A stretch of DNA of 25,249 nucleotides. Source: VFJZ01 sp038321545. Lineage in GTDB: Bacteria; Actinomycetota; Thermoleophilia; Gaiellales; F1-60-MAGs149. The position numbers and the translations under genes are program-made. Position 1 is the stretch's first letter. Each line of letters begins with the position of its first letter. Positions 7,601-14,269 of the stretch are shown here, piece by piece. Location: the NCBI GenBank assembly GCA_038321545.1, contig JBBQFB010000027.1:1-25249 (forward strand), written 5' to 3'. Under the pieces are notes generated by a model, which ran no database searches, was not told the origin of the DNA, and saw only the letters and a list, made by a program, of their open reading frames with translations.

Positions 7601-8322
7601 CTGCGCAACCGCTGCGTGGCACGACCATCGCGGTCACCCGGGCACGGGCGCAGTCGGCCGACCTCGTCCACCGGCTGCGCGACCTCGGCGCCCGCGTCGT
7701 CGAGGCTCCGGTGATCCGCATCGAGCCGATCGCCGGCCCGCCGATCGACCCGTCCGCGTACGACCTGATCTGCCTCACGAGCCCGAACGCGCCGGCGCTG
7801 CTCCTGCACCGGATCGGGGCCGCACCGCTGCCGGCGGGTATCGAGGTGGCCGCGATCGGCCCCGGCACGGCCGCTGCCATGGGCGCGGTGGGCATCGTCC
7901 CCGACCTCGTGGCCGAGCGGGCCATCGCCGAGGGTCTGCTGGAGGCGCTCGGCGACCGCGTTGCCGGTCGCCGTGTGCTGGTGGCGCGGGCCGAGGAGGC
8001 GCGCGATGCGCTGCCCGACGGGCTGTACCAGGCCGGCGCCGCGACGGTCGACGTCGTGCCGCTGTACCGCACCGTCGCCGTCGTGCCCGACGATGCGGAG
8101 GCGCTGACCGCCGACCTGGTCACGTTCACGTCGTCGTCCACGGCGCGCTCCTTCGCAGGCGCGTTCGCGAGCCACGACCTCTCCTCGGTGCGCGGCGTCT
8201 CGATCGGACCGATCACGTCGGAGACGATGCGGGAGCACGGCATCGCGATCGCCGCCGAGGCGGCCAACCACGACCTGGACGGCCTCGTCGCGGCGGTTCT
8301 GGAGGCGGCCGGGAACCGGTAG
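7597..8322 (+). CDS. hemD: Uroporphyrinogen-III synthase HemD
   Basis: A 241-residue protein of two Rossmann-like domains, the HemD fold, which closes hydroxymethylbilane with inversion of ring D. Weak but characteristic motifs are the start LRGTTIAVTRARAQS, DLICLTSPNAP (about 55-66), AIGPGTA (about 85-91), LVAR before the hinge, VPLYRT (about 147-152), VTFTSSSTARSF (about 165-176), and SIGPITSETMREHG. HemD sequences diverge widely, so position directly after hemC with a 4-nt overlap is strong support. It ends the coupled chain; the next gene starts 54 nt later with its own Shine-Dalgarno. Confidence 0.93.
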   Translation: MTAQPLRGTTIAVTRARAQSADLVHRLRDLGARVVEAPVIRIEPIAGPPIDPSAYDLICLTSPNAPALLLHRIGAAPLPAGIEVAAIGPGTAAAMGAVGIVPDLVAERAIAEGLLEALGDRVAGRRVLVARAEEARDALPDGLYQAGAATVDVVPLYRTVAVVPDDAEALTADLVTFTSSSTARSFAGAFASHDLSSVRGVSIGPITSETMREHGIAIAAEAANHDLDGLVAAVLEAAGNR

Positions 8323-8376
8323 CGCGTGCGAGCAGTCACAGGGAACGTCACCGCGACGCCCCTGGAGGCTCCAACG

Positions 8377-9141
8377 ATGCGACCGAACTACCGTCTACCG
8401 CTCGCCGTGCTCGGCGGCGCCGCGCTGATCGCGGGCGTGCTGGCGCTCAAGCCGAGCGCGAACACGCCCGGTGCCCCGCCACCGGCCCAGGCCGCTCCCG
8501 CCGCCGCCGATCCGGGCGCGCTCGTGCCGTACCTCCGGTTCTCCGGGTTCGGGAGCGTGCGGGTGCAGCCCGACACGGCCGACATCTACGTGTCGACGAC
8601 GGCGACCGCCGCAACGTCGGCCGACGCCCTCGATGCCGCCTCGAAGAAGATGGCGAAGGTGCAGGCCCGGCTGAAGGAGCTCGGCGTCGCCGAGGCCGAC
8701 CTGACGACGAGCAACTCGTCCACGTACCAGGACTTCGACTCCAAGAAGTGGCGCGCCGAGCTGTCGCTGAACGTCAAGGTGCGCAAGATCGACGACGCCG
8801 GCAAGCTGCTGACCGCTGCCAACGAGGCCGGCGCCGACGGTGTCGGCGGTCCCTCGTTCTCGGTCGATGACACGCGCGCCGCCTACGCGTCGGCGCTGCG
8901 CCAGGCGATCGAGGACGCCCGCGCGAAGGCCGAGGCGGCCGCCGCGCAGATCGGCGTCAAGGTCGGCGGCGTGGTGTCGGTCGACGACCAGAGCGGCGGC
9001 ATCTCGCCACCGATCTTCGCGCAGGCCGCCGACGCGGCGAAGGCGTCGGGCGCAGAGGTGGCGCCGGCCGCCGTGCCCATCGCACCGGGCATGCAGGAGG
9101 TCGGCGCGACGGTGACCGTCACCTTCACCTACACCGCCTGA
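8377..9141 (+). CDS. Membrane-anchored SIMPL (DUF541) domain protein
   Basis: A 254-residue protein with an N-terminal hydrophobic segment (about residues 7-24, an uncleaved signal anchor or signal peptide), an Ala/Pro-rich linker, then a SIMPL domain (about 48-250). The domain is recognised by FSGFGSVRVQPDTADIYVS, the helical ASKKMAKVQARLKELGVAEADLTT, and the C-terminal half AYASALRQAIEDARAKAEAAAAQIGVKVG. SIMPL proteins form extracytoplasmic ring-like oligomers in known cases (for example BP26 of Brucella), but their job is unclear. ATG 8377 is chosen because GGAGG (8364-8368) sits 8 nt upstream; a GTG at 8326 is in frame but would put 17 hydrophilic residues before the anchor. A strong hairpin follows the stop. 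Confidence 0.88.
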   Translation: MRPNYRLPLAVLGGAALIAGVLALKPSANTPGAPPPAQAAPAAADPGALVPYLRFSGFGSVRVQPDTADIYVSTTATAATSADALDAASKKMAKVQARLKELGVAEADLTTSNSSTYQDFDSKKWRAELSLNVKVRKIDDAGKLLTAANEAGADGVGGPSFSVDDTRAAYASALRQAIEDARAKAEAAAAQIGVKVGGVVSVDDQSGGISPPIFAQAADAAKASGAEVAPAAVPIAPGMQEVGATVTVTFTYTA

Positions 9142-9145
9142 GTCG

Positions 9146-9182
9146 CCCGCGCGGGCCGGGCCACGCGCCCGGCCTGCGCGGG
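9146..9182 (+). terminator. GC-rich hairpin after the SIMPL gene
   Basis: Fifteen bases at 9146-9160 pair with 9168-9182 across a 7-nt loop, with a single G-U wobble. It begins 4 nt after the SIMPL stop and ends 16 nt before the next ATG. There is no U-tract, which is usual for actinobacterial terminators. It could end the transcript from the cofactor operon. Termination is inferred from structure and position only. Confidence 0.6.
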
Positions 9183-9185
9183 AAG

Positions 9186-9191
9186 TACCAT
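9186..9191 (+). promoter_or_regulatory. Candidate -10 box for a leaderless DUF62 transcript
   Basis: TACCAT fits the actinobacterial TANNNT -10 consensus and ends 7 nt before the ATG at 9199. There is no Shine-Dalgarno, so transcription may start at or next to the start codon. The hairpin just upstream would insulate it. No convincing -35 is visible. Confidence 0.4.
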
Positions 9192-9198
9192 CCGCCGC

Positions 9199-10005
9199 AT
9201 GACGCGCGTGGTGACGCTGCTCTCCGACTTCGGTCTCCGCGACGAGTACGCGGGCGTCATGGAGGCCGCGATCGTGAAGATCGCGCCCGACGCGCGAGTC
9301 GTCCACCTGACGCACGGCATCGAGCCGCAGGCCGTCCTGCAGGGGGCTCTGGCACTGGCGCACGCGCTGCCGTACTCGCCGGTCGGCGTCCACGTCGCGG
9401 TCGTCGACCCGGGCGTCGGCTCCGAGCGGCGCGCCGTGGTGGTCGAGACGGTCGACGGCCGGCTGCTGGTCGGCCCGGACAACGGCCTGCTGGCGTTCGC
9501 GGCCGACGAGGTGGGCGGCGTCGCGGCCGCGTACGAGATCTCCAACCGCGCGCTGTTCCTCGAGCCGGTCTCGCGCACGTTCCACGGCCGCGACGTGTTC
9601 GCGCCGGTCGCGGCCCACCTGGCCGCCGGTCTGGCGGTCGCCGAGGTCGGCCCGGCCATCGACCCGGCCACGCTGGTGCAGATCGAGCTGCCCCACTCCG
9701 AGCTGGAGGCCGGACACGTGCGGGCGACGGCGATGGCGATCGACCGGTTCGGCAACGTGGCCCTGTCGGTGCGCGGCTCCGACCTCGAGCGGCACGGGTT
9801 CGCCTCGGGTGCGCGGATCGAGATCTCGGCCGGCGCCGGCCGCTACTACGCCCTGCGGGCGCGCACGTTCGCCGACGTCCGCAAGGGCGAGATGGTCGTG
9901 TTCGACGACTCGTCCGGCTGGGCCGCCCTGGCCATGAACTCCGGATCGATCATCGACATCTGCGACATCACGCGCGGCGACATGGTCGACCTGCGCCTCA
10001 CGTGA
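9199..10005 (+). CDS. SAM hydrolase (S-adenosyl-L-methionine hydroxide adenosyltransferase, DUF62)
   Basis: A 268-residue member of the DUF62 / fluorinase-chlorinase superfamily. Non-halogenase members split S-adenosylmethionine with hydroxide into adenosine and methionine. The catalytic Asp-Arg-His triad of the hydrolases is present: Asp70 and Arg77 in VVDPGVGSER, and His129 in FHGRD. The N-terminal LLSDFG and the IDRFGNV motif (adenosine binding, DxFGN) are also present. The triad favours hydrolase over halogenase. The physiological purpose of SAM hydrolysis is unknown. It is tail-to-tail with the acyl-CoA synthetase, the two coding regions overlapping by 8 nt. Confidence 0.92.
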   Translation: MTRVVTLLSDFGLRDEYAGVMEAAIVKIAPDARVVHLTHGIEPQAVLQGALALAHALPYSPVGVHVAVVDPGVGSERRAVVVETVDGRLLVGPDNGLLAFAADEVGGVAAAYEISNRALFLEPVSRTFHGRDVFAPVAAHLAAGLAVAEVGPAIDPATLVQIELPHSELEAGHVRATAMAIDRFGNVALSVRGSDLERHGFASGARIEISAGAGRYYALRARTFADVRKGEMVVFDDSSGWAALAMNSGSIIDICDITRGDMVDLRLT

Positions 10006-11473
10006 CGTCGGCGCCACCCTCGTAGAGCCGACGCAGCTCGCGACGCTGGATCTTGCCCGAAGACGTGGTCGGGAACGCATCCACGAACTCCACCACGCGC
10101 GGCGCCGCGTGCGGTCCAATGCGCTGCCGCACCAGCTGGCGCAGCTCGTCGGTATCGACTGCCGCCCCGGCGCGCAGCCGCACGAACGCGGCCACGGTGT
10201 CGCCGTCGCCATCGCGGCGCCTGACCGCGGTCACGCCCACCTCGGCCACCGCAGGGTGCTCGAGCAGCACCGCCTCGACCTCCTCCGCGCCGACCTGCAT
10301 GCCGGACACCTTGATCAGGTCGTCGAGCCGCCCCTCGAAGCGCAGGAAGCCGTCCTCGTCGAGCACCCCGCGGTCGCCGAGCCGCACCCAGCCGGCGACG
10401 ATCTTCCGGGCGGTCAGGTCGGGGCGCCCCCAGTAGCCGAGCATCACGATCGGGTCGTCGGCCGCCAGCGCGATCTCGCCGGAGGTGCCCGGCGGCAGCT
10501 CGTTGCCGGCGGTGTCGAGGATCGCGATCCGGCGCCCCGGCACCGGCCGGCCGATGGCGCCCGGCGGCGTCTCGAAGCGCGCCGCGCACCCGGCCGCCAG
10601 GTGGTTCGCCTCGGTCTGGCCGAAGATGTCGTTCAGCGAACAGCCGAAGGTTCCCTCCATGAACGCCCGCACCTCGGGAGCCAGCGCCTCGCCGCCCGTC
10701 ATCACGGCGCGCAGGCGGAACACCGACGGATCGGCGGGCGGGTCGGCGCGCATCCGGCGGATTACGGCGGTGGCGAGGAACGGGCACGTCACGCCGTGCT
10801 CGGCCAGCACGCGATAGGCCATCGCCACGCTGAAGCGCTCCGCCGTCGCGACCACCGGGAAGCCGTGGAAGGCCACCGGCAGCACGACCTCGCCGAGCGC
10901 GGCGATCCATGACCAGTCGGACGGCGTCCAGAACACGTCGCCCGGCTGCGGCGCGTCGTCGAACACGGTCCGGAAGCCCGGCACGTGGCCGTGGATGACG
11001 CGCTGCGGCAGGACCGCGCCCTTCGGGGTGCCGGTCGTGCCCGACGTGTAGAAGATGAACGCCGGCTCGTCGCGGTGCATCTCCTCCGCACCGCTCCATG
11101 GCTCGGCGGCCAGCAGCGACTGCGCCGCCGACGGCGAGTCGATGTAGGTCGCAGCGCCGGAGTCGTCGACCCGGAACCGGCGCGCCTCCTCGCCGAACAC
11201 GCCCGCGATCGGCACGCTGATGGCGCCCAGGCGGAGGATGCCGAGGTGCGTGCCCAGGGAGAGCGCGCCCTGGGGCAGCGTGACCGCGACCCGGTCGCCG
11301 TGGCGGATGCCGCGCGCGGCGAGACCGCCGGCGATCGTCTCCGACAGCCGGCGCAGGTCGCCGTAGGTGACGACCGCGCCGCGATCCTCGACGATCGCGA
11401 CCGTGTCAGCCGGGTGCCGGTCGCAGCACAGGTCGGCGAGCGAGAAGCGCTCCGGGACGTCGATCCGCGTCAT
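9998..11473 (-). CDS. AMP-dependent acyl-CoA synthetase (ANL superfamily)
   Basis: A 491-residue adenylate-forming enzyme, expected to activate a carboxylic acid as acyl-AMP and transfer it to CoA. Core motifs run in order: YTSGTTGTPKG (P-loop, about residues 141-151), TPSDWSWIAALGEVVLP (as in acetyl/medium-chain acyl-CoA synthetases), TGGEAL, FGQTEANHL (about 285-293), RLGDRG and FEGRLDDLIKVSG (hinge), and SGKIQRREL with the C-terminal catalytic Lys (about 470-478). It is shorter than acetyl-CoA synthetase (~650 aa) and closer to medium-chain/benzoate-type enzymes; the substrate cannot be read from sequence. It starts 12 nt after the aminotransferase stop on the same strand, so the two probably form one operon. 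Confidence 0.88.
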   Translation of the reverse strand: MTRIDVPERFSLADLCCDRHPADTVAIVEDRGAVVTYGDLRRLSETIAGGLAARGIRHGDRVAVTLPQGALSLGTHLGILRLGAISVPIAGVFGEEARRFRVDDSGAATYIDSPSAAQSLLAAEPWSGAEEMHRDEPAFIFYTSGTTGTPKGAVLPQRVIHGHVPGFRTVFDDAPQPGDVFWTPSDWSWIAALGEVVLPVAFHGFPVVATAERFSVAMAYRVLAEHGVTCPFLATAVIRRMRADPPADPSVFRLRAVMTGGEALAPEVRAFMEGTFGCSLNDIFGQTEANHLAAGCAARFETPPGAIGRPVPGRRIAILDTAGNELPPGTSGEIALAADDPIVMLGYWGRPDLTARKIVAGWVRLGDRGVLDEDGFLRFEGRLDDLIKVSGMQVGAEEVEAVLLEHPAVAEVGVTAVRRRDGDGDTVAAFVRLRAGAAVDTDELRQLVRQRIGPHAAPRVVEFVDAFPTTSSGKIQRRELRRLYEGGADVT

Positions 11474-11485
11474 CGCCGCCGTAGG

Positions 11486-12337
11486 CTACAGGGCGTCGAT
11501 GTAGCGGCGGAACGCAGCGCGAACCAACTCGGTGACCGGCCGGCCGGCCGCGCCGATCAAACGACCGTCCAGTTCGCGCACCGGGACGATCTCCGCGCCG
11601 GTGCCGGTGAGGAAGATCTCGTCGGCCGTCCAGGCGTCGGCGACCGTCAGCTCGGCCTCGACGATCTCCACGCCCTCCTGGCGCGCGAGGTCGACGACGA
11701 GGCGACGCGTGATGCCAGCCAGGGCACCGTGGGCGATGGCCGGCGTACGCACGGTGCCGTCCGCGACCAGGAAGACGTTGTCGGACGTGCACTCCGCGAT
11801 CAGGCCCTGCGCGTTCAGCAGCAGCGCCTCGTGCGCGCCCTGCCGGCGGCACTCGATCGAGGCCAGCACCGACGTCAGGTAGTTGAGGGTCTTCACCTGC
11901 GGCGGCAGCGCGTCGGCGCCGGCGCGGCGGAGGCTCGACGTGATGATCACGACTCCGTCGCGGTAGGCGTCGTCGGGATAGATCGCCAGCGGCGCCGCGA
12001 TCACGACCACCGACGCCGTCGGACAGGTGTGCGGCGAGACGCCGAGTGCACCGACGCCGCGTGTAACGATCAGCCGGATGTAGCCGTCGGCGAGGCCCGT
12101 GCGGTCGATCGCCTCCCCGACGACCGCGGCGATCTCCTCCCGCGGCATCGGCAAGGTCAGGGCGAGCGCCCGGGCCGAGGCCTCGAGCCGCGTCAGGTGG
12201 GCATCGAGCAGGAAGGCCTTGCGATGGTAGAAGCGGATGCCCTCGAACACCCCGTCGCCGTACAGGAGGCCGTGGTCGAGAACCGAGATCCTCGCTTCGT
12301 CGCTGGCGCTCCAGGTTCCGTCCACGTAGGCGATCAC
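11486..12337 (-). CDS. ilvE: Branched-chain amino acid aminotransferase-like, class IV PLP enzyme
   Basis: A 283-residue fold-type IV PLP enzyme. The PLP-binding Lys149 is in PQVKTLNYL. YGDGVFEGIRFY and LDAHLTRLEASA near the N-terminus, NAQGLIAECTSDNVF, and FLTGTGAEIVPV in the cofactor-phosphate region fit the bacterial IlvE group, which interconverts Leu/Ile/Val and their 2-oxo acids. D-amino-acid transaminase and aminodeoxychorismate lyase share the fold, so the substrate is moderately uncertain. The GTG start at 12337 has a good ribosome binding site (GGAGG, 8 nt away). It is divergent from hxlR across a 58-nt AT-rich gap and lies upstream of the acyl-CoA synthetase; a joint role in branched-chain acid metabolism is possible but unproven. 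Confidence 0.85.
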   Translation of the reverse strand: MIAYVDGTWSASDEARISVLDHGLLYGDGVFEGIRFYHRKAFLLDAHLTRLEASARALALTLPMPREEIAAVVGEAIDRTGLADGYIRLIVTRGVGALGVSPHTCPTASVVVIAAPLAIYPDDAYRDGVVIITSSLRRAGADALPPQVKTLNYLTSVLASIECRRQGAHEALLLNAQGLIAECTSDNVFLVADGTVRTPAIAHGALAGITRRLVVDLARQEGVEIVEAELTVADAWTADEIFLTGTGAEIVPVRELDGRLIGAAGRPVTELVRAAFRRYIDAL

Positions 12338-12395
12338 CTGCCGTCCCTCCGGTCGCTATAAAGTGTCTAGTGAATATAGGAGATAAACTCTCTCC
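12338..12395. promoter_or_regulatory. Divergent AT-rich promoter region between ilvE and hxlR
   Basis: This 58-nt gap contains a clearly AT-rich stretch (about 12357-12388) in otherwise very GC-rich DNA. On the plus strand TAAACT (12384-12389, TANNNT) ends 6 nt before the hxlR GTG, with no Shine-Dalgarno, fitting a leaderless transcript. On the minus strand TATAGC-like sequence precedes the ilvE ribosome binding site. HxlR-family proteins often act on their own divergent promoter, so an operator here is plausible, though I found no clean palindrome. Confidence 0.5.
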
Positions 12396-12857
12396 GTGTC
12401 CACCTATCCGACCGACTGCCCGGTCGCCGCGACGCTCGACGCCTTCGGCGATCGGTGGACGCTGCTGATCGTTCGCGACCTCCTCCGCGGCATCACGCGG
12501 TACGCCGACCTGCAGCGCTCGCTGGGCGAGATCGCCCCGAACCTGCTCTCCGGCAGGCTGCGGCGCATGGAGGAGGAGGGCGTCGTCACCCGCGTCGTCT
12601 ACTCCGAACGCCCGCTGCGCGCCGAGTACCGGCTGACCGAGCGCGGGCACGCGCTGGCCCCGATCGTGATCACCCTCGGTCGCTTCGGCATCGACCAGCT
12701 GGGCCGACCGGAGCCCGACTACCTGGCGTATCACGTCGATTGCGGCGGCCGCGTGCCACCCACGGCGTGGCGTTGCCTGGAGTGCGGCGACGACGTCCCG
12801 GCCGGCGAGCTCGAGCTGCTCGATCCGCACGCGGTCGCCGCGCGAACACCTCTCTAG
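12396..12857 (+). CDS. HxlR-family transcriptional regulator with zinc-ribbon-like tail
   Basis: A 153-residue winged-helix regulator. The HxlR domain spans about residues 5-105: Cys8 in TDCPVAATLDAFGDRWTLL, then LLRGITRYADLQRSLGEIAPNLLSGRLRRMEEEGVVTR as the DNA-binding helix-turn-helix and wing. The N-terminal Cys is conserved in the family and senses redox or electrophiles in known members. After the domain there is an unusual extension with His113, Cys116, Cys127 and Cys130 (H-x2-C-x10-C-x2-C), which looks like a small zinc ribbon. It shares a 1-nt overlap (TAGTG) with the SRPBCC gene and is divergent from ilvE. It likely controls its own operon, perhaps ilvE as well. The start is GTG 12396. 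Confidence 0.9.
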   Translation: MSTYPTDCPVAATLDAFGDRWTLLIVRDLLRGITRYADLQRSLGEIAPNLLSGRLRRMEEEGVVTRVVYSERPLRAEYRLTERGHALAPIVITLGRFGIDQLGRPEPDYLAYHVDCGGRVPPTAWRCLECGDDVPAGELELLDPHAVAARTPL

Positions 12858-13282
12858 TGGCCCGTTTCACCACCACCATCTCGTCCCGTCGCAGCCCCGC
12901 CGAGGCGTTCGCCTACATGGCCGACTTCGCGAACGCCGAGGAGTGGGACCCGAGCGTCACCGAGTCGACCCGGACCGGCGGTGCGCCGCTCGGTGTCGGC
13001 ACGGCGTTCGCGGTCGTGTCCAAGTTCGGGCCGCGGCTCGTGCCATTGACGTACAGAATCGTCCGCTTCGAGCCCGACTCGGTGGTCGTGCTCGAGGCGC
13101 GCAGCAAGGGCTTCGTCTCCACCGACACGATCAGCATCGAGCCGGCCGGCGCCTCGTCGCGGGTGACCTACGACGCGACGCTGGCGTTCAGCGGTCTCGG
13201 GCGGCTCGCCGATCCCCTCATGCAGCTGGTGTTCAACCGCGTGGGGCGCAAGGCCGAGGCGCGGCTCCGCGAGGTCCTGTGA
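12857..13282 (+). CDS. SRPBCC-family lipid/ligand-binding protein
   Basis: A 141-residue START/Bet v 1-type fold. The start FTTTISSRRSPAEAFAYMAD and the following NAEEWDPSV are typical of SRPBCC proteins (polyketide cyclase/dehydrase-like group). The middle strands (GTAFAVVSKFG, VLEARSKGF) and the C-terminal helix (LMQLVFNRVGRKAEARLREVL) complete the fold. Such proteins bind hydrophobic ligands in a deep cavity; no ligand can be named. It sits between the regulator and the dehydrogenase, overlapping hxlR by 1 nt and the SDR gene by 4 nt, so it probably works on the same substrate as the dehydrogenase. Confidence 0.85.
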   Translation: MARFTTTISSRRSPAEAFAYMADFANAEEWDPSVTESTRTGGAPLGVGTAFAVVSKFGPRLVPLTYRIVRFEPDSVVVLEARSKGFVSTDTISIEPAGASSRVTYDATLAFSGLGRLADPLMQLVFNRVGRKAEARLREVL

Positions 13283-14247
13283 TCGCGAGGGCCGTCGATG
13301 CCGTGCTCGAGGCGAGCGTCGTCGGATCGTTCACGCGCGTCGGCTACCACGCGCGACGCCGGCTGTACGACTGGCCGGGGCTCGACACGTTCGACCTGAC
13401 CGGTCGCAACGCGATCGTCACGGGCGCCACGTCCGGCCTCGGGTACGAGACGGCCCGCGAGCTGGCGCGGCTCGGCGCCGCCGTCTGCATCGTCGGTCGC
13501 GACGCGGAGCGCACCGAGACCGCCCGGCAGCGTCTCGAGCGTGAGACGGGTGCGACGGTCGAATCGGGCCTCGCCGACCTGTCCCTCCTCGCGGCCGCGC
13601 GCAGCTTCGCGGAGGACTACGCAGCGAACCACGACCGGCTCGACGTGCTCGTCCACAACGCCGGTGCGTTGCTCCACGAGCGGACGTTGACGACCGAAGG
13701 CAACGAGACGACGATCGCGACACACGTCCTCTCGCCGTTCCTGATGACCTCGCTGCTGGTGCCGCGACTGGAGGCCGCGCCGACCACGGGACGCGTGATC
13801 CTGGTCGCCTCCGGTGGGATGTACAGCGAGCGTCTCGACGTCGCGGGGCTGCAGATGCCCGATGGCTACGACGGCGTGAAGGCGTACGCGCGAGCCAAGC
13901 GCGCCCAGGTGACGCTGGCGCGGGAGTGGGCGCGTCGTCTGCTCGGGCGCCCCGTGTCGGTGAACGCCATGCACCCCGGCTGGTGCGACACGCCCGGCAT
14001 CCGAGACGCCCTGCCCGGCTTCAGCCGCGTGCTCGGCCCGGTGCTGCGCACGGCACCGGAGGGGGTCGACACCAGCGTGTGGCTCGGCGCCGCACCGGAG
14101 GCGGCGGCGATCAGCGGCCGGTTCCTGCTCGACCGGCGGCCGCGCTCGACCCACAAGGTGTTATGGACGCGCCGGCCGGACGAGGAGCTCGAGGCCGAGC
14201 GCCTCTGGCGCTGGTGCGCCGAGGCCACCGGCGCGCCCCCGATCTGA
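13279..14247 (+). CDS. DHRS12-like short-chain dehydrogenase/reductase
   Basis: A 322-residue classical SDR. Cofactor motif TGATSGLG is at 48-55, NAG at 127-129, catalytic Ser178 in VASGGMY, and Y203-xxx-K207 (YARAK). The ~40-residue N-terminal extension (with YDWPGLDTFDLTGR), the SGGMYSERLDV segment, AMHPGWCDTPGI and the C-terminal FLLDRRPRSTH are hallmarks of the DHRS12 group found in vertebrates and actinobacteria. The substrate is unknown; an NAD(P)-dependent alcohol/ketone conversion is expected. The GTG start overlaps the SRPBCC stop by 4 nt. The flavoenzyme gene begins 22 nt after its stop. Confidence 0.88.
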   Translation: MIARAVDAVLEASVVGSFTRVGYHARRRLYDWPGLDTFDLTGRNAIVTGATSGLGYETARELARLGAAVCIVGRDAERTETARQRLERETGATVESGLADLSLLAAARSFAEDYAANHDRLDVLVHNAGALLHERTLTTEGNETTIATHVLSPFLMTSLLVPRLEAAPTTGRVILVASGGMYSERLDVAGLQMPDGYDGVKAYARAKRAQVTLAREWARRLLGRPVSVNAMHPGWCDTPGIRDALPGFSRVLGPVLRTAPEGVDTSVWLGAAPEAAAISGRFLLDRRPRSTHKVLWTRRPDEELEAERLWRWCAEATGAPPI

Positions 14248-14269
14248 GAGTCTGCAACGCTTCGCGGCC

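Noticed and set aside
8326..8376. Earlier GTG start for the SIMPL protein
   Set aside because: Adds hydrophilic residues before the membrane anchor; ATG 8377 has GGAGG at the right distance.
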